Source: JBFXAF01 sp050184585 (GTDB taxonomy: Bacteria > Pseudomonadota > Alphaproteobacteria > Rhizobiales > Rhizobiaceae). Taken from it: a DNA stretch of 64,000 nt. Below are positions 41,149 to 51,195 of the stretch, piece by piece; positions within the stretch are counted from its first letter, which is position 1; every line of letters starts with the position of its first letter. The DNA lies in NCBI GenBank assembly GCA_050184585.1, contig JBFXAF010000002.1:642774-706773 (forward strand), written 5' to 3'. The notes beneath the pieces are model-generated. The model was not told where the DNA came from. It saw only the letters and a program-made list of their open reading frames with translations, and searched no databases. The position numbers were made by a program, and so were the translations under genes.

Positions 41149-42270
41149 TCACCCTGCCTTGGTGACCAGCACTGAGATCCCATTCGGATTGGCGTCGTTG
41201 AAGCGCCAGTCCGCCGCCCCGAGATCGCGCAACCAGGATTCGACTTCGTCCTGTGTATGCTGCCATGCGCTATGGGGATGGTACCAGTCGAAGTTGACCA
41301 TGTTGTTCGTCTCGTAGTCGAACGCGTCGTTCCAGAAACACTTGACGAAATTGTAGTAGATCAGCCTTTGAACATCATGCGTTCCAGCAGGGATGCCAAG
41401 GACCGGGATGGGTTTGTCCAGCGTGATTTTCGCATTCAGCGCTGAAAGTTGCCGGCCAAGATCGGTAAGGCCTTCACAGGCAGCGTAGCATTCCTCCGGC
41501 GACATCTTTGTATAGTGCTGCCGGATATGCTCGTCGCTGAACTGGCGCGCGGCGCCCATCTTTCTGTACACGTAGAAGAAGAACTGACCACCGGGTGAGA
41601 GCTTTCGATAGAGCGCCTCCACCGCGGCGCGGGTGTCTGGCGTGTGGTGCAATACCCCGTCCGCGATGATGAAATCGAAGGTTGCATCGGCAAAAGGAGC
41701 GGTCATCAGGTCCGCCTGAACGACCGTGCAGTTCCCCAGGTCCTTCGTGTTTTCGAACGATGTGAACGCTGCGTCCGAGATGTCCAGCGCGAACACCTGG
41801 CCGCCTGTGTGCTCGGCCATGAACCGGCTGTTGAAACCCGAGCCGGGCCCGCATTCAAGGATCATCTTCTTGGCGCCGTAGAACGTTCTGAGATCATCGA
41901 CGGTGTCGAAGTTGAACTTCTTTCGGTACCATTCGAACAGGAATTCCTTATGCGTGGCCTCGAACCCATAGTTGCGAAAGCGCCGCCATTTGTCCGAGAA
42001 GGTCTCGTTTGTCTTTGCCTGCTCGGCTGCTTCCGGTCGGGCGGTCGTCTCTCGATGGGGCAGCCCGTGGCGTGAGGCGAACTCCGAAAGGTCACGCTGC
42101 AGCACCCCGGTGAGGAAGGAGGGTACGCCACCGATGATCGGGAACCACGCGCCGTCCGGCGCAACCAGCGCCCCTTCGACGATATGGTCCCCCTCGCTCG
42201 AAAAGACCCTGAGTTCAAGCGTCCCGCCTGCCCCTGACGGTCGAAATGCTGCTTCAACGCCGTTGCGCAA
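41149..42270 (-). CDS. SAM-dependent methyltransferase of glycan locus
   Basis: 373 residues. SAM motif I MILECGPGSGFNSRFMAEH (about 137-155), motif II-like VFALDISDAAF, and DFIIADGVLHHTPDT. The N-terminal ~60 residues (FSSEGDHIVEGALVAPDGAWFPIIGGVPSFL) look like a Trm112-type domain, as found in some sugar and quinone methyltransferases, but without its zinc cysteines. The start is uncertain; TTG 42270 after GGAGAGCTGGAA was used. Probably adds a methyl group to a sugar or an N-acyl part of the glycan. Confidence 0.8.
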   Translation of the reverse strand: MRNGVEAAFRPSGAGGTLELRVFSSEGDHIVEGALVAPDGAWFPIIGGVPSFLTGVLQRDLSEFASRHGLPHRETTARPEAAEQAKTNETFSDKWRRFRNYGFEATHKEFLFEWYRKKFNFDTVDDLRTFYGAKKMILECGPGSGFNSRFMAEHTGGQVFALDISDAAFTSFENTKDLGNCTVVQADLMTAPFADATFDFIIADGVLHHTPDTRAAVEALYRKLSPGGQFFFYVYRKMGAARQFSDEHIRQHYTKMSPEECYAACEGLTDLGRQLSALNAKITLDKPIPVLGIPAGTHDVQRLIYYNFVKCFWNDAFDYETNNMVNFDWYHPHSAWQHTQDEVESWLRDLGAADWRFNDANPNGISVLVTKAG

Positions 42271-42404
42271 TTCCAGCTCTCCAGAACTTCACAGGATTGA
42301 GATTGCTAAGACCAAAACCGCTTCATTGTTGGATGGGAGGGGTTAGCGTGCGTCGAACACGAACCTCTTCGCAAGGAACAACTCGTCAACATGGTGGGTG
42401 ACTT

Positions 42405-44288
42405 TCAGCTTGCTGCCCGATTCGCCGCATTCGTGACGGCCAGCCCGCCGTACAGGTCGAATTCCTCGCACCAAGCTTCTAGAGAAAGGAGCGACCAAAT
42501 CAACGGCAGTCTGTTGGCTGCTCCGCTCATATGGCTTTCGACGGCGGCCGAGACAAAAGCCGGCTCAAAAATCCCGCGGGCGGCAATGCGATCCGGCGAG
42601 AGTTTGGATCGGACGAATGGCTGCAGCGCGCCTCGATACCAGGATGCATCCGGTGGACCGAAACCCATTTTCGGCTTATTCGCGACCGTCGGGGGCACCC
42701 AATCCCTGATTGCATCCCGAAAAGCCATCTTTCCGGTCTCTCCGTCGCACAGCACATCCCAATCGAACGTCAGGGCGAGATCGACAACCTCGTTGTCGAG
42801 AAGCGGGACCCTGGCCTCGAGACCGTGGATCATGGACAGCTTGTCCTCGATCATCAGGAGGCCGGATAGATAGGTCTTCGCATCCGCGTAGAGCAGCCGA
42901 TCCCAGATATGATCGGACGGCGCGCGCATGAGCACGGTCGACAACTCGCTTGCGAGGTCGAAGTCGCCGGCCTGTTTCCTGAACGCGGGCGTGAACGCGC
43001 GCGTGCTCTCTCCAGCGAGCAATGGGTAGGTGTAGAGCGGCAATATCCGCGAAACGGGATCGGTCGGATGCATCCGGTCGGGCTGCTTGCCGCCGAACAG
43101 TCGCGCCAGGATGGAGGTACGGGGCCTATCGCCGGCCGCCGCAAAATTGTAGCGCCCGACATACCCACCCAGCATCTCGTCACCGCCGCAGCCGGACAGG
43201 ACCACCTTGCTGTCAGCCGCCACGCGCTGGGCGATGAGATAATTGACATATGCCATGCCCATGCGCGGTTCTTCGAGAGCGTGGATGGTCGGATTGAGGC
43301 TCTTGACCAGAGCCGTCGCAGGCAACTCGACCTCGACGTGGTCGATGCCGAGATCCGCGGCCACCAGTCTGGAGAACTCCCGCTCGTCAACGATCCGGTC
43401 GTCCCCCACCCCCGCAAGGTCGAAGATGCATGAGTAGGCCTTCACCTGATTGTCGCGGGCAAACGCGCCAGCGACGATGCTGCTGGAATCGATGCCTCCC
43501 GACAGATAAGCCATCACCGGGACATCCGCGGCGATCTGCCGGGCGATGGCGTTCTCCACGGCGTGCCGGAGCGCGGCGGAGGCGTCCGCTCTTTGCCACT
43601 TGCTCCGCTTGAACTGGATGTCCCAGTACTGCTTGAGCCGACGACCGCCTGGAGCGTCGACGAGCATGTGCCCGGGAAGCAGTTGCATCACCCCGGCGAA
43701 CATCGAGGCGTCGTGCCAGACATTCTGGTTGTGGAAATAGGCCACGACCGCCCGGTGGTTCGGTTCGCGGCGAACCAAGCCGGAGGCATGGAGAGCGCGT
43801 ATCTCGGAGGCGAACATCAGGCCGCCGTCGGGCAACTCGGCGAGATAGAGCGGCTTGGCGCCGAGCCTGTCGCGAAGGAGGCTGAGCTGCTTTCGGCGAG
43901 AGTCCCATATCGCCGCGGCGAAGATACCGTTGAGGCGATTCGCGAGGCCTTCGCCCCATTCCTCGTAGCCGTGGACGATCACTTCCGTGTCGGAGTGATC
44001 CGTGGAGAAACGGTGACCCGCATCCTCGAGCTCCCGCCGAAGCTCGCGATGGTTATAGACTTCGCCGTTGAAGATGACGAGGACGGTGCCGTCCTCGTTG
44101 GCCATCGGCTGGTGGCCCGTTTCCAGATCGACGATCGCAAGGCGTCGGAACCCGAGCGCCACCCCGTCATCCGACCAGTAGCCATCATCATCGGGACCGC
44201 GGTGGCCGATCGAATCCGCCATGCGCCTCACCAGATGAGGCGCGTCCTGACGTTGCCCACGATGGAGGAGACCGACTATGCCGCACAT
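42405..44288 (-). CDS. asnB: Asparagine synthase-like glutamine amidotransferase (first copy)
   Basis: 627 residues. N-terminal glutaminase begins MCGIVGLL with Cys2 as nucleophile, then GHQPMANEDGTV; the synthetase half has the ATP PP-loop YLSGGIDSSS and RMGMAYVNY. Enzymes of this kind in glycan loci often amidate uronic acids or other carboxylates rather than aspartate. It lies between glycosyltransferase and methyltransferase genes and about 15 kb from a second copy in the same locus (59835-61706). ATG 44288 directly precedes the conserved Cys. Function on a sugar substrate is inferred from context. Confidence 0.9.
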   Translation of the reverse strand: MCGIVGLLHRGQRQDAPHLVRRMADSIGHRGPDDDGYWSDDGVALGFRRLAIVDLETGHQPMANEDGTVLVIFNGEVYNHRELRRELEDAGHRFSTDHSDTEVIVHGYEEWGEGLANRLNGIFAAAIWDSRRKQLSLLRDRLGAKPLYLAELPDGGLMFASEIRALHASGLVRREPNHRAVVAYFHNQNVWHDASMFAGVMQLLPGHMLVDAPGGRRLKQYWDIQFKRSKWQRADASAALRHAVENAIARQIAADVPVMAYLSGGIDSSSIVAGAFARDNQVKAYSCIFDLAGVGDDRIVDEREFSRLVAADLGIDHVEVELPATALVKSLNPTIHALEEPRMGMAYVNYLIAQRVAADSKVVLSGCGGDEMLGGYVGRYNFAAAGDRPRTSILARLFGGKQPDRMHPTDPVSRILPLYTYPLLAGESTRAFTPAFRKQAGDFDLASELSTVLMRAPSDHIWDRLLYADAKTYLSGLLMIEDKLSMIHGLEARVPLLDNEVVDLALTFDWDVLCDGETGKMAFRDAIRDWVPPTVANKPKMGFGPPDASWYRGALQPFVRSKLSPDRIAARGIFEPAFVSAAVESHMSGAANRLPLIWSLLSLEAWCEEFDLYGGLAVTNAANRAAS

Positions 44289-44312
44289 ATGGTTTGCTTG
44301 CCTGAATTCCTG

Positions 44313-45419
44313 TCAGATGCTCAGGGGAACGTTCGGATCGATGTACACTTTCGTCAGCGCCGCGGCGATTGCCTCGGGGTCGTGCCATCGCTCGACATAG
44401 GCGCGCGATCGAACCCCGGCCTCCGCCAGCTTTGCAGGTGAGGACAAGATCGCGGCGAGGTCGTCTTCAAGGTGATCCGGTCGCAGGCGAAGAATCGGGA
44501 TGTCGGCAACCATCTGCGGCGAAACGAACTGGAGGTCCTCATCGCGAATGTAGGCTGCGACCGGCTTCCCCATTGCCATGAGTTCCACGGCGAAACCACC
44601 ATACCAACCCGCCAGTATCTGGTCGATCGCGACGTCCGCACCGCGATAGATCTCCATCGCCTCGGCGTGACTCTTGCCCTGCACCAGGATGAGTTCGAAG
44701 TCGAAGCGAGTCGAAAGCCTCTCGAGCGCCGCCAGGATCAGACCGGTTCCCTTGATGTTCGGGTCGCTGGGCGCGTGCACGACCCTGATCCTTTTTCCGA
44801 GCGGCGGCAGTGAAGGCTTGATCTGTCGGATGTCGACATTGGCATAGGGCAGGAAGGTGCCGTTTGGCACCCACCTTCCCAGCTCCGGATTGAGAAAGAA
44901 GACGTGATCCATCAACGGCATCAGCTTCTCGATCATCGCGAGACGGATGCGATCATAGCCCGAAATGCAGGCACCATAGGCGCTGCATCGACCTTCACTG
45001 CAGGGTGTCCAGCGGTTCGTGGCGTTGGAGTCGGCCGCGATTCTGACGTCGCAACCCTGCAGGGTCAGGAATCGCCGCCGCCCCAGGGCCTTGGCCAAGC
45101 GCACATCCGCCAAAGTCCACCAATCCGTGAAGGGCGATGCGCCGAGGACTCGACCCCAGTCGTCCCACAGCATGAAACCACGACCAAAATAGTAGTGTAA
45201 CACATCGTAGCGGAGCGGCGCCGTCATGGCGAAACGCACGCGCTTCAAGGCGCTGGCCGGCGACTTGTCCGATAGCGGCGTCAACGTGCGATCGGCCGGA
45301 TATCCCAGCCATGTCCCGTAGTTGACGACCAGGTCGCTCCGATGCCCGAGCGCGCGCTCCGCACGCGACAGGGACCACGGTTGGTTGCCCACGTTGACCG
45401 GTCCGTGGAGGATGCGCAT
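44313..45419 (-). CDS. Glycosyltransferase, GT-B, with Cys cluster
   Basis: 368 residues starting RILHGPVNVGNQPWSLSRAERALGH, like the 39137-40300 product. The core reads TLQGCDVRIAADSN and is followed by a Cys cluster (TPCSEGRCSAYGACIS). C-terminal donor-site features: DVAIDQILAGWYGGFAVELMAMGKPVAAYIRDED. HAPSDPNIKGTGLILAALERL is shared with the paralogous modules. ATG 45419 is 5 bp from the next gene upstream. An alternative upstream start would add 22 residues overlapping that gene and is less likely. Confidence 0.85.
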   Translation of the reverse strand: MRILHGPVNVGNQPWSLSRAERALGHRSDLVVNYGTWLGYPADRTLTPLSDKSPASALKRVRFAMTAPLRYDVLHYYFGRGFMLWDDWGRVLGASPFTDWWTLADVRLAKALGRRRFLTLQGCDVRIAADSNATNRWTPCSEGRCSAYGACISGYDRIRLAMIEKLMPLMDHVFFLNPELGRWVPNGTFLPYANVDIRQIKPSLPPLGKRIRVVHAPSDPNIKGTGLILAALERLSTRFDFELILVQGKSHAEAMEIYRGADVAIDQILAGWYGGFAVELMAMGKPVAAYIRDEDLQFVSPQMVADIPILRLRPDHLEDDLAAILSSPAKLAEAGVRSRAYVERWHDPEAIAAALTKVYIDPNVPLSI

Positions 45420-45424
45420 CGCGA

Positions 45425-46837
45425 CTAAGCCTTCCCCGCCCCAGATCGCGGCAGAGAATCGTATATCTGGACGAGCTTCGACCACTCTCTCCCGGCGTCC
45501 ATCGTTCGAAGCGTCCTGACGGTATTCTCCGCGAACCGGCTGCGAAGGGGTGGCTCGTCGATCAGCCGATTGATCGCCGCGCCAATCGAGCCGGGGTCGA
45601 GCGGGTCGAAACTAAGCCCGATTTCGTTGGATTCGACAATATTCTTTGCCTCTGGGTAGTTGGCCGTAAGTATAGGAAGATGAGCGGCCATGTACTCGAA
45701 CAGCTTGTTTGGCAGCGCATAGACGAAATTGCGGCCGACGCCGAGAACACTGTATATGCCGGCGTCGGCGCCTCTCGCCGCTGCCACGACATCGCGCGAA
45801 GGAACGGGGCCGGCGAGAATCAGCCTGTGAGCGGCGCCTACCTTTGCAGCCACCTTTCGGTAGTCACGCTCGAAGTAGTCGATCGAGGGTCCCCTGATCA
45901 CCAGGACACACCGCTCGGCGACCCCCAGAGACTCGATGATCGGCTCGAGGAGGCGAGTCGGACCGGTCCCGCCCTGATAGAGCAGGACAAACTGGCTTTC
46001 CGGGAGATCGAACTGCGCCTTCAGCGACGGATAGCTTTTGGTCGGAACGGCATCGAAATTCGGAATGTTGCGCACGACGATCGGCCGCCGCCCCTCGCCC
46101 AGTTCCAGCGCCATCGCGTCAGCGATGGAGTCGCAGACGGTCACGACCTCCGAGGCCTCCTTGAGGCACAGACGCTCGAGCTCCTGCATGGGGTGCTTCC
46201 AGGCGGCGTCGTGGGGCAGGAACTCGCGCAGATCGGCGTTCCACCTGACGTTCTCGGAGAACCATTCATGGAAATCGACCACCAAATGCGCCCCGGTAAC
46301 CCGCGCCGCCGCGCGCGCGGCGAACGCGGTGTTCAGATCATGGGCATGAAATGCGAAAGGCCTATGGGTAACTGCCTTGTCGAACAACTGGCTGGCGTAA
46401 AGGCCGGGCGCATGCATCGTAAAGGACGCAGCGCTCCAGTGAAGGAAACTGATCCGGATGTTCTTTCCCCAATCGAGTTTGATATCCGGATCCTGACCTT
46501 GGGTCGGATCAGGGCAATAGACGGTTACGCTGTATCCCGCAGCCGCAAGCACGCGCGCTTCACGCTCGACCCGCGGGTCCACGCGAAGATCGGAGACGAC
46601 CAGCATGACGATTTCGCGGCCGACGGCGCGCGTCCCGATCCCGACGGCGTCCGGAGTTGACGCCGCGGCGAACATCGGCCCTTCGAGAACGGGCGCCGCT
46701 GGAATTGGCGGCAGGCCAGGGAGCAATCGCCCGCCCCCGAACAACCTGCGCAGTCCACGGAAGAGCGGTACGGCGACGGGCCGCATCCACCGCGGGGTGA
46801 CTCTCGACGCCCACCTGACCAAGCGTTGTGTAGACAC
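45425..46837 (-). CDS. Glycosyltransferase, GT4 family
   Basis: 470 residues. N-terminal basic, possibly membrane-associated segment (RLVRWASRVTPRWMRPVAVPLFRGLRRLFGGGR), then the GT-B core: IVMLVVSDLRVDPRVEREARVLAAAGYSVTVY, HAHDLNTAFAARAAARVTGA, VVDFHEWF, and the donor domain LLYQGGTGPTRLLEPII...YALPNKLFEYMAAHLPILTANYPE. This is the classic type of capsular and O-antigen GT4. GTG 46837 overlaps the preceding stop (TAGTG). Confidence 0.88.
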   Translation of the reverse strand: MSTQRLVRWASRVTPRWMRPVAVPLFRGLRRLFGGGRLLPGLPPIPAAPVLEGPMFAAASTPDAVGIGTRAVGREIVMLVVSDLRVDPRVEREARVLAAAGYSVTVYCPDPTQGQDPDIKLDWGKNIRISFLHWSAASFTMHAPGLYASQLFDKAVTHRPFAFHAHDLNTAFAARAAARVTGAHLVVDFHEWFSENVRWNADLREFLPHDAAWKHPMQELERLCLKEASEVVTVCDSIADAMALELGEGRRPIVVRNIPNFDAVPTKSYPSLKAQFDLPESQFVLLYQGGTGPTRLLEPIIESLGVAERCVLVIRGPSIDYFERDYRKVAAKVGAAHRLILAGPVPSRDVVAAARGADAGIYSVLGVGRNFVYALPNKLFEYMAAHLPILTANYPEAKNIVESNEIGLSFDPLDPGSIGAAINRLIDEPPLRSRFAENTVRTLRTMDAGREWSKLVQIYDSLPRSGAGKA

Positions 46838-49800
46838 TAGGATGCCAACCTCTCCGTAACCCTGAACGGGTGTTCCCAGCCGATTGCGGTCTTGACCCCG
46901 GCTCGCCTCTCTTCGGCCTGGCGACGAAAGACGGACATACTGGTCAGAACCGAATCAGGAAAATCAGCCGTGTCCGAGTACATCGTGCTCAGCCGTTCGG
47001 CGACGGCTTCGATCGTGTGCCATCGTTCGATGTAAGCCCGGCCCTGCGCCCCGATGGCGGGCAGCTTGTCGCGGTTGGCCAACAGCCAGCGAAGCGTCGT
47101 GAGCAGCGAGTCCGGATTTGTGTTGATCAGCGGACATTCCTCGCTCGCTTCGACGAGATCCGGGCTGCGGACGAACGTCAGAACCGGCTTCGCACGGGCC
47201 ATCGCTTCCAGAGCCGTGTAGCCATACGCACCGCCGATGAACTGATCGGCGACGATGTCCGCTTCTCCGAAGAGCTTGATCACCTCTTCGTTCGGAACGC
47301 CCTGGACCTTGACATACTCGATCAGGTGCCCCTCCGCGCGAAGCGTCTCAATGGCCGCCTCGAGATAGTGGGAGCCCTTGAAATGGGTATGGTTCGGCGC
47401 ATGCGCGATGCGCAACGCGACGTCGGGCGCCCGCGCTGCAACCGCCTCGATCCTCTCGATGTCGATCGGCCAGTAGTGCAGTCGCGTGCATCCCGGCGCA
47501 TAGACGATCATGTCGCCCATGGCGACGACGGCATTCGCCTGCTTCGCGGTGTTCGCCATCGTGCGGGTTCCGACGGCATCATCGCAGATACAGAACCGGC
47601 CGGGCTGGGGGCAGTCGACGCAGAAGTTCCAGCGGCCGAGTTCGAGCGTTCTCTGCCGCATCCGGACATCGGCTCCATAGGCGTACGCATAGACGCGCTT
47701 GCCTGCCCGCTTCAGCAGGCTCAGTTCCTGCGCATTTATGCCGAAGCGCTCGGTCGGCAGCAGGATGCCCTTGTCCAGGAAGTAGTGGAAAACGTCGTAT
47801 CGCTTGATCAGAAATCCAAACACGATCTTGTGGAACACGCCCAGGAGTCGGGGGAATGCCCTCGCCAGGAACCGCAAGGCCTCCAGGTTCAGATCGAAGT
47901 TTCGCGTGATGACATAGGTGTTGAAGACCAGCGATTTGCTTTCGAAACCAAGCGCCCGGTCGGCTCGTGCCTTGAGCGGGAGCGTGAGGATCGGAGTCGT
48001 ACCCCAAAGGGTGCGTACCTTGCCCGATTTCAATCGCCTCTCCGTGGCGGCCCGTGCGCCGCGGACCCTTGTCTCGAGCCAGCGATCCACCAGCCGGTCG
48101 ATCGCCCCCGCGACGGCCACCGAGACGGAAGCGCCGGCGCTGCGCAAACGGCCTCGGCCCCACCAGTAGACCTTCCTGAGTATCTGGCGTCCCGGCCACT
48201 GGGACCTGACGATGCTGACTCTGCCCGACGGGAGCTTCGCCCGGAATCGGCCTAGACCTTGCCGGAACATTCGGCGAAGCTTCGTGGTCAGCGGCGGGCT
48301 CGCCGGGATCGGGAACGCAAACCCGCCTCGGCCACTGACCAGCCGGCTGAGCGGCACGCCCCTATCCCGCATCCACCGCGCCGCAGCGACACGCCCACGC
48401 CCCACGCGGTACCGCAGCCACCAGGCCGACGACCCATCGGATCGCCTTAGAGCCTCCTGATCCCGTTCGATATGCTCGTGCCTGGCCGCGAGGATTTCGT
48501 CCCATGGCCGGGATATTTCGAGGTGTTCCCGGTAGAGCCCCTCAAGGGAAAGGGCGAGGGAGTTCGTCGAGCAATGATCGCGGACATAGTCCACGCCGCG
48601 CCTGGCGACCGACGAAAGCGATGAACGGTCGTAGGCGATGGACCGCAGCACGTCCTTGATCGTATCGGGGGTCGCTCGAATGATCGGACATTCAAGCGGC
48701 GCGGAAACGCGCACGCCCGGACGCAGGTGCGCGATCACCGGACGGCCCAAGGCCATTGCCTCCACGGCGGTCAGCCCGAAAGCGCCACTGATGAGCTGGT
48801 CGACGACCAGATCCATCCGCCGCATCGAATCCAGGATGTCCTTCCGGGGCAAGTTGGACAGTCTGATCAGCTCGATCGCGACCCCTTCCGCCTGGAGTTC
48901 GGAGATCGCGTCTTCGAGAAATTGCGTGCCCTTGAAGTAGCCATGATTGGGAAAGTGCCCAACCTTCAGCGATTCACCGGGGGCCTTGTACCTTCCCGGC
49001 ACCAGTTCGTCCGGATCGACGACGAGATAGTTCATGACGTGGGGATCAGGCAGAAGGTCGACCGACAGGCCGAAGCCGACCATGCGCGTTGCATAGTCCC
49101 CGATCGTACGCAGCATCCGCGAGCCGCCCTCGTCGTCGCAAACGCAGAACTTGCCAGGTTCCGGACACGCCATGCAGAAGTTCAACGGAGCCAGTCCCAG
49201 GGTCTTCTGGCGCATCCGGTGATCGGCGCCATAAGCGTAGGTGAACAGCGCCTTGCCGGTCGCGCGATATGCCTCCAGTTCTGGGATCGCGATGCCGAAG
49301 CGATCGCTTCCATATCCCCCTGCGGGTTCCAGCAAGCCGCGGTCGTTGTAGATGTGGAACACGTCGTAGCTGAGCAGGGCCCACGCCATGACATAGCGGC
49401 GAAACGCATAGAAGCGCGGCCAGCTGTCACCGGACAAGCGCTCCTGTGCCGCGCCCAGATTGATATCGAAATCAGAGGTCACGTAGTAGGTGCCGAACAC
49501 GAGCGTGTCGGACCCAAGCCCGAGGCGTCGATCGGCCTCGGCGCCGTACCGCATGTTGATGATCGGGGTAACGCCCCAGAGGCTCTGAGGACGCCCGCTT
49601 TCCATCCGCAACCTCGTCACCTGCGCGGCAGTGGCCCGCAGCCGATCCCAGAACTGCGCCGCTTCCGGCCCTTTCTCCTCGAAGGCAAGCGGCTCGAAGC
49701 GCCGAACGGCAGCCTCAAGTCGGTAGGCCGGCCCACGCCGGATCGCCTCGTCTGCCTCCTCGTAGAATTCTCGCAATGGCCCGAGGACCTTGTTCGAGTC

Positions 49801-49863
49801 GCTGCGATTCAATCCGCGAAGAAGGACGCCGCGTCCCGGCAATAACTGGATTCGACTGGTCAT
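46837..49863 (-). CDS. Tandem glycosyltransferase: two homologous GT-B modules with Cys motifs
   Basis: 1008 residues made of two related modules. Module 1 (about 90-470) has FTYAYGADHRMRQKTLGL, then NFCMACPEPGKFCVCDD near residue 236, then VGHFPNHGYFKGTQFLEDAISEL and LVVDQLISGAFGLTAVEAMALGRPVIAHLR. Module 2 (about 600-985) has YAYAYGADVRMRQRTLEL, NFCVDCPQPGRFCICDD near 751, AHAPNHTHFKGSHYLEAAIETL and IVADQFIGGAYGYTALEAMARAKPVLTFVR. The repeat distance is about 515 residues. A basic linker joins them. ATG 49863. The Cys sets suit a metal knuckle. Probably adds two successive sugars; inferred. Confidence 0.85.
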   Translation of the reverse strand: MTSRIQLLPGRGVLLRGLNRSDSNKVLGPLREFYEEADEAIRRGPAYRLEAAVRRFEPLAFEEKGPEAAQFWDRLRATAAQVTRLRMESGRPQSLWGVTPIINMRYGAEADRRLGLGSDTLVFGTYYVTSDFDINLGAAQERLSGDSWPRFYAFRRYVMAWALLSYDVFHIYNDRGLLEPAGGYGSDRFGIAIPELEAYRATGKALFTYAYGADHRMRQKTLGLAPLNFCMACPEPGKFCVCDDEGGSRMLRTIGDYATRMVGFGLSVDLLPDPHVMNYLVVDPDELVPGRYKAPGESLKVGHFPNHGYFKGTQFLEDAISELQAEGVAIELIRLSNLPRKDILDSMRRMDLVVDQLISGAFGLTAVEAMALGRPVIAHLRPGVRVSAPLECPIIRATPDTIKDVLRSIAYDRSSLSSVARRGVDYVRDHCSTNSLALSLEGLYREHLEISRPWDEILAARHEHIERDQEALRRSDGSSAWWLRYRVGRGRVAAARWMRDRGVPLSRLVSGRGGFAFPIPASPPLTTKLRRMFRQGLGRFRAKLPSGRVSIVRSQWPGRQILRKVYWWGRGRLRSAGASVSVAVAGAIDRLVDRWLETRVRGARAATERRLKSGKVRTLWGTTPILTLPLKARADRALGFESKSLVFNTYVITRNFDLNLEALRFLARAFPRLLGVFHKIVFGFLIKRYDVFHYFLDKGILLPTERFGINAQELSLLKRAGKRVYAYAYGADVRMRQRTLELGRWNFCVDCPQPGRFCICDDAVGTRTMANTAKQANAVVAMGDMIVYAPGCTRLHYWPIDIERIEAVAARAPDVALRIAHAPNHTHFKGSHYLEAAIETLRAEGHLIEYVKVQGVPNEEVIKLFGEADIVADQFIGGAYGYTALEAMARAKPVLTFVRSPDLVEASEECPLINTNPDSLLTTLRWLLANRDKLPAIGAQGRAYIERWHTIEAVAERLSTMYSDTADFPDSVLTSMSVFRRQAEERRAGVKTAIGWEHPFRVTERLAS

Positions 49864-49965
49864 CGCGTCAGCCGGGCCGGACAGACATGGCTCGCGTCGT
49901 CGCGAATGCGAACAGCCGTTCGCGAGGACGGGTCGTATCTGGCGTCGAGGTGAATGGGGAAGCGG

Positions 49966-51111
49966 TCATCCGGCGCTCATCGCGCTCACGAGGGTGGCCA
50001 CCACCCGGTCCTGCTGCTCGTCGCTCATGCCCGGAAGAATAGGCAGGGTGATCGTCGTGTCCTCGGCGAGAACGGCGTTCGGGAAGTCATTCGAAGCCAG
50101 CCCGTACTTGTCGGCGAAGTATCCAAGCCGGTGGACGGCGTGAGTGCCGGGTCTTGTCTGGATTTTCTCCTCCTCCAGCCTTGTCATGAGCCGGTTGCGG
50201 CGTGCACGCCCGCCATCCGTCAGGCGGATGACGTAGGACTGGAAGCTGTGTCCGCTCATGTCGCCGGCGGTCGGAAGCTGTAGATCGGCCACCTGGCCGA
50301 GCAGCCGCGTATAGCGACGCGCACGAGCCCGGCGCTCCGCGAGCAGTCCGGCGAGCTTCGCCATCTGCGCCACGCCTACCGCCGCCTGGATGTCGGAAAG
50401 CCGGAGATTGAAGCCCAGCCGGTTGAAGGTCGCCATCGACCACGGACCTCGGGCCTCACCCGCTGGCAGGCCGGTTGCGCCGTGGTTGCGCAGGGACGCT
50501 ATCGCGGCCGCCAGATCGTCGTCATCGGTCGTCACCATTCCGCCCTCGCCGGTGGTCACCACCTTGCGAGGATGGAAGGAGAAACATGCAAGGTCTCCGA
50601 TACCGCCAACCGGACGACCATTGTAGGTCGTTCCGACCGCGCAGGCGGCGTCCTCGACGATCCGGATGCCCCTGGGCGCGCAGATCTCGCGTATCTCGTC
50701 CATCGGAGCGGCAAGCCCGAAAAGGTGGACGGCCACGACCGCCTTCGTACGTGGCGAAATCGCATTCCTGAGCGCCTGCGGATCGATGTTGTAGGTGGCG
50801 ATGTCGATGTCGGCAAAGACCGCCTTCGCCCCGCTGTATTCGGCCAGATGGGCGCTCGTGATCCAGGTGAAGGCGGGCACCACCACTTCATCGCCCGGCC
50901 CGAGCCCGAGCGCCATTCCCGCCAGGTGCAGGGCCGCAGTGCAGGACGTGCACGCCAATGCGTGGCGCACGTCATGCGCCTCGGCGACAAGCTTCTCGAA
51001 ACGGGTCGTCATCGGCCCCTGGGTTACCCAGCCGGAAGCGAGTGTCTCGCGGATCAGGTCGATCTCCGACTCATCGAAACTGGGCGCCGTTATGTCGATT
51101 CTTCCGGTCAT
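49966..51111 (-). CDS. DegT/DnrJ/EryC1/StrS-type sugar aminotransferase
   Basis: 381 residues, PLP-dependent. N-terminal VTQGPMTTRFEKLVAE, the CTSCTAALHLAGMAL loop, IVEDAACAVGTTYNG, and the PLP Lys in SFHPRKVVTTGEGGMV. It aminates a keto sugar nucleotide in the cytosol to give an amino sugar for the glycan. Full length for the family. ATG 51111; about 100 bp separate it from the tandem GT gene, so transcription may pause or restart here. Confidence 0.92.
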   Translation of the reverse strand: MTGRIDITAPSFDESEIDLIRETLASGWVTQGPMTTRFEKLVAEAHDVRHALACTSCTAALHLAGMALGLGPGDEVVVPAFTWITSAHLAEYSGAKAVFADIDIATYNIDPQALRNAISPRTKAVVAVHLFGLAAPMDEIREICAPRGIRIVEDAACAVGTTYNGRPVGGIGDLACFSFHPRKVVTTGEGGMVTTDDDDLAAAIASLRNHGATGLPAGEARGPWSMATFNRLGFNLRLSDIQAAVGVAQMAKLAGLLAERRARARRYTRLLGQVADLQLPTAGDMSGHSFQSYVIRLTDGGRARRNRLMTRLEEEKIQTRPGTHAVHRLGYFADKYGLASNDFPNAVLAEDTTITLPILPGMSDEQQDRVVATLVSAMSAG

Positions 51112-51195
51112 GCTGTTACGCGCTCACATTCGCTTGGTTGCAGTAGCCAGTCCCGTCGGCGCAGGCGACATCACATGATTGTCCACCAATGAAGC

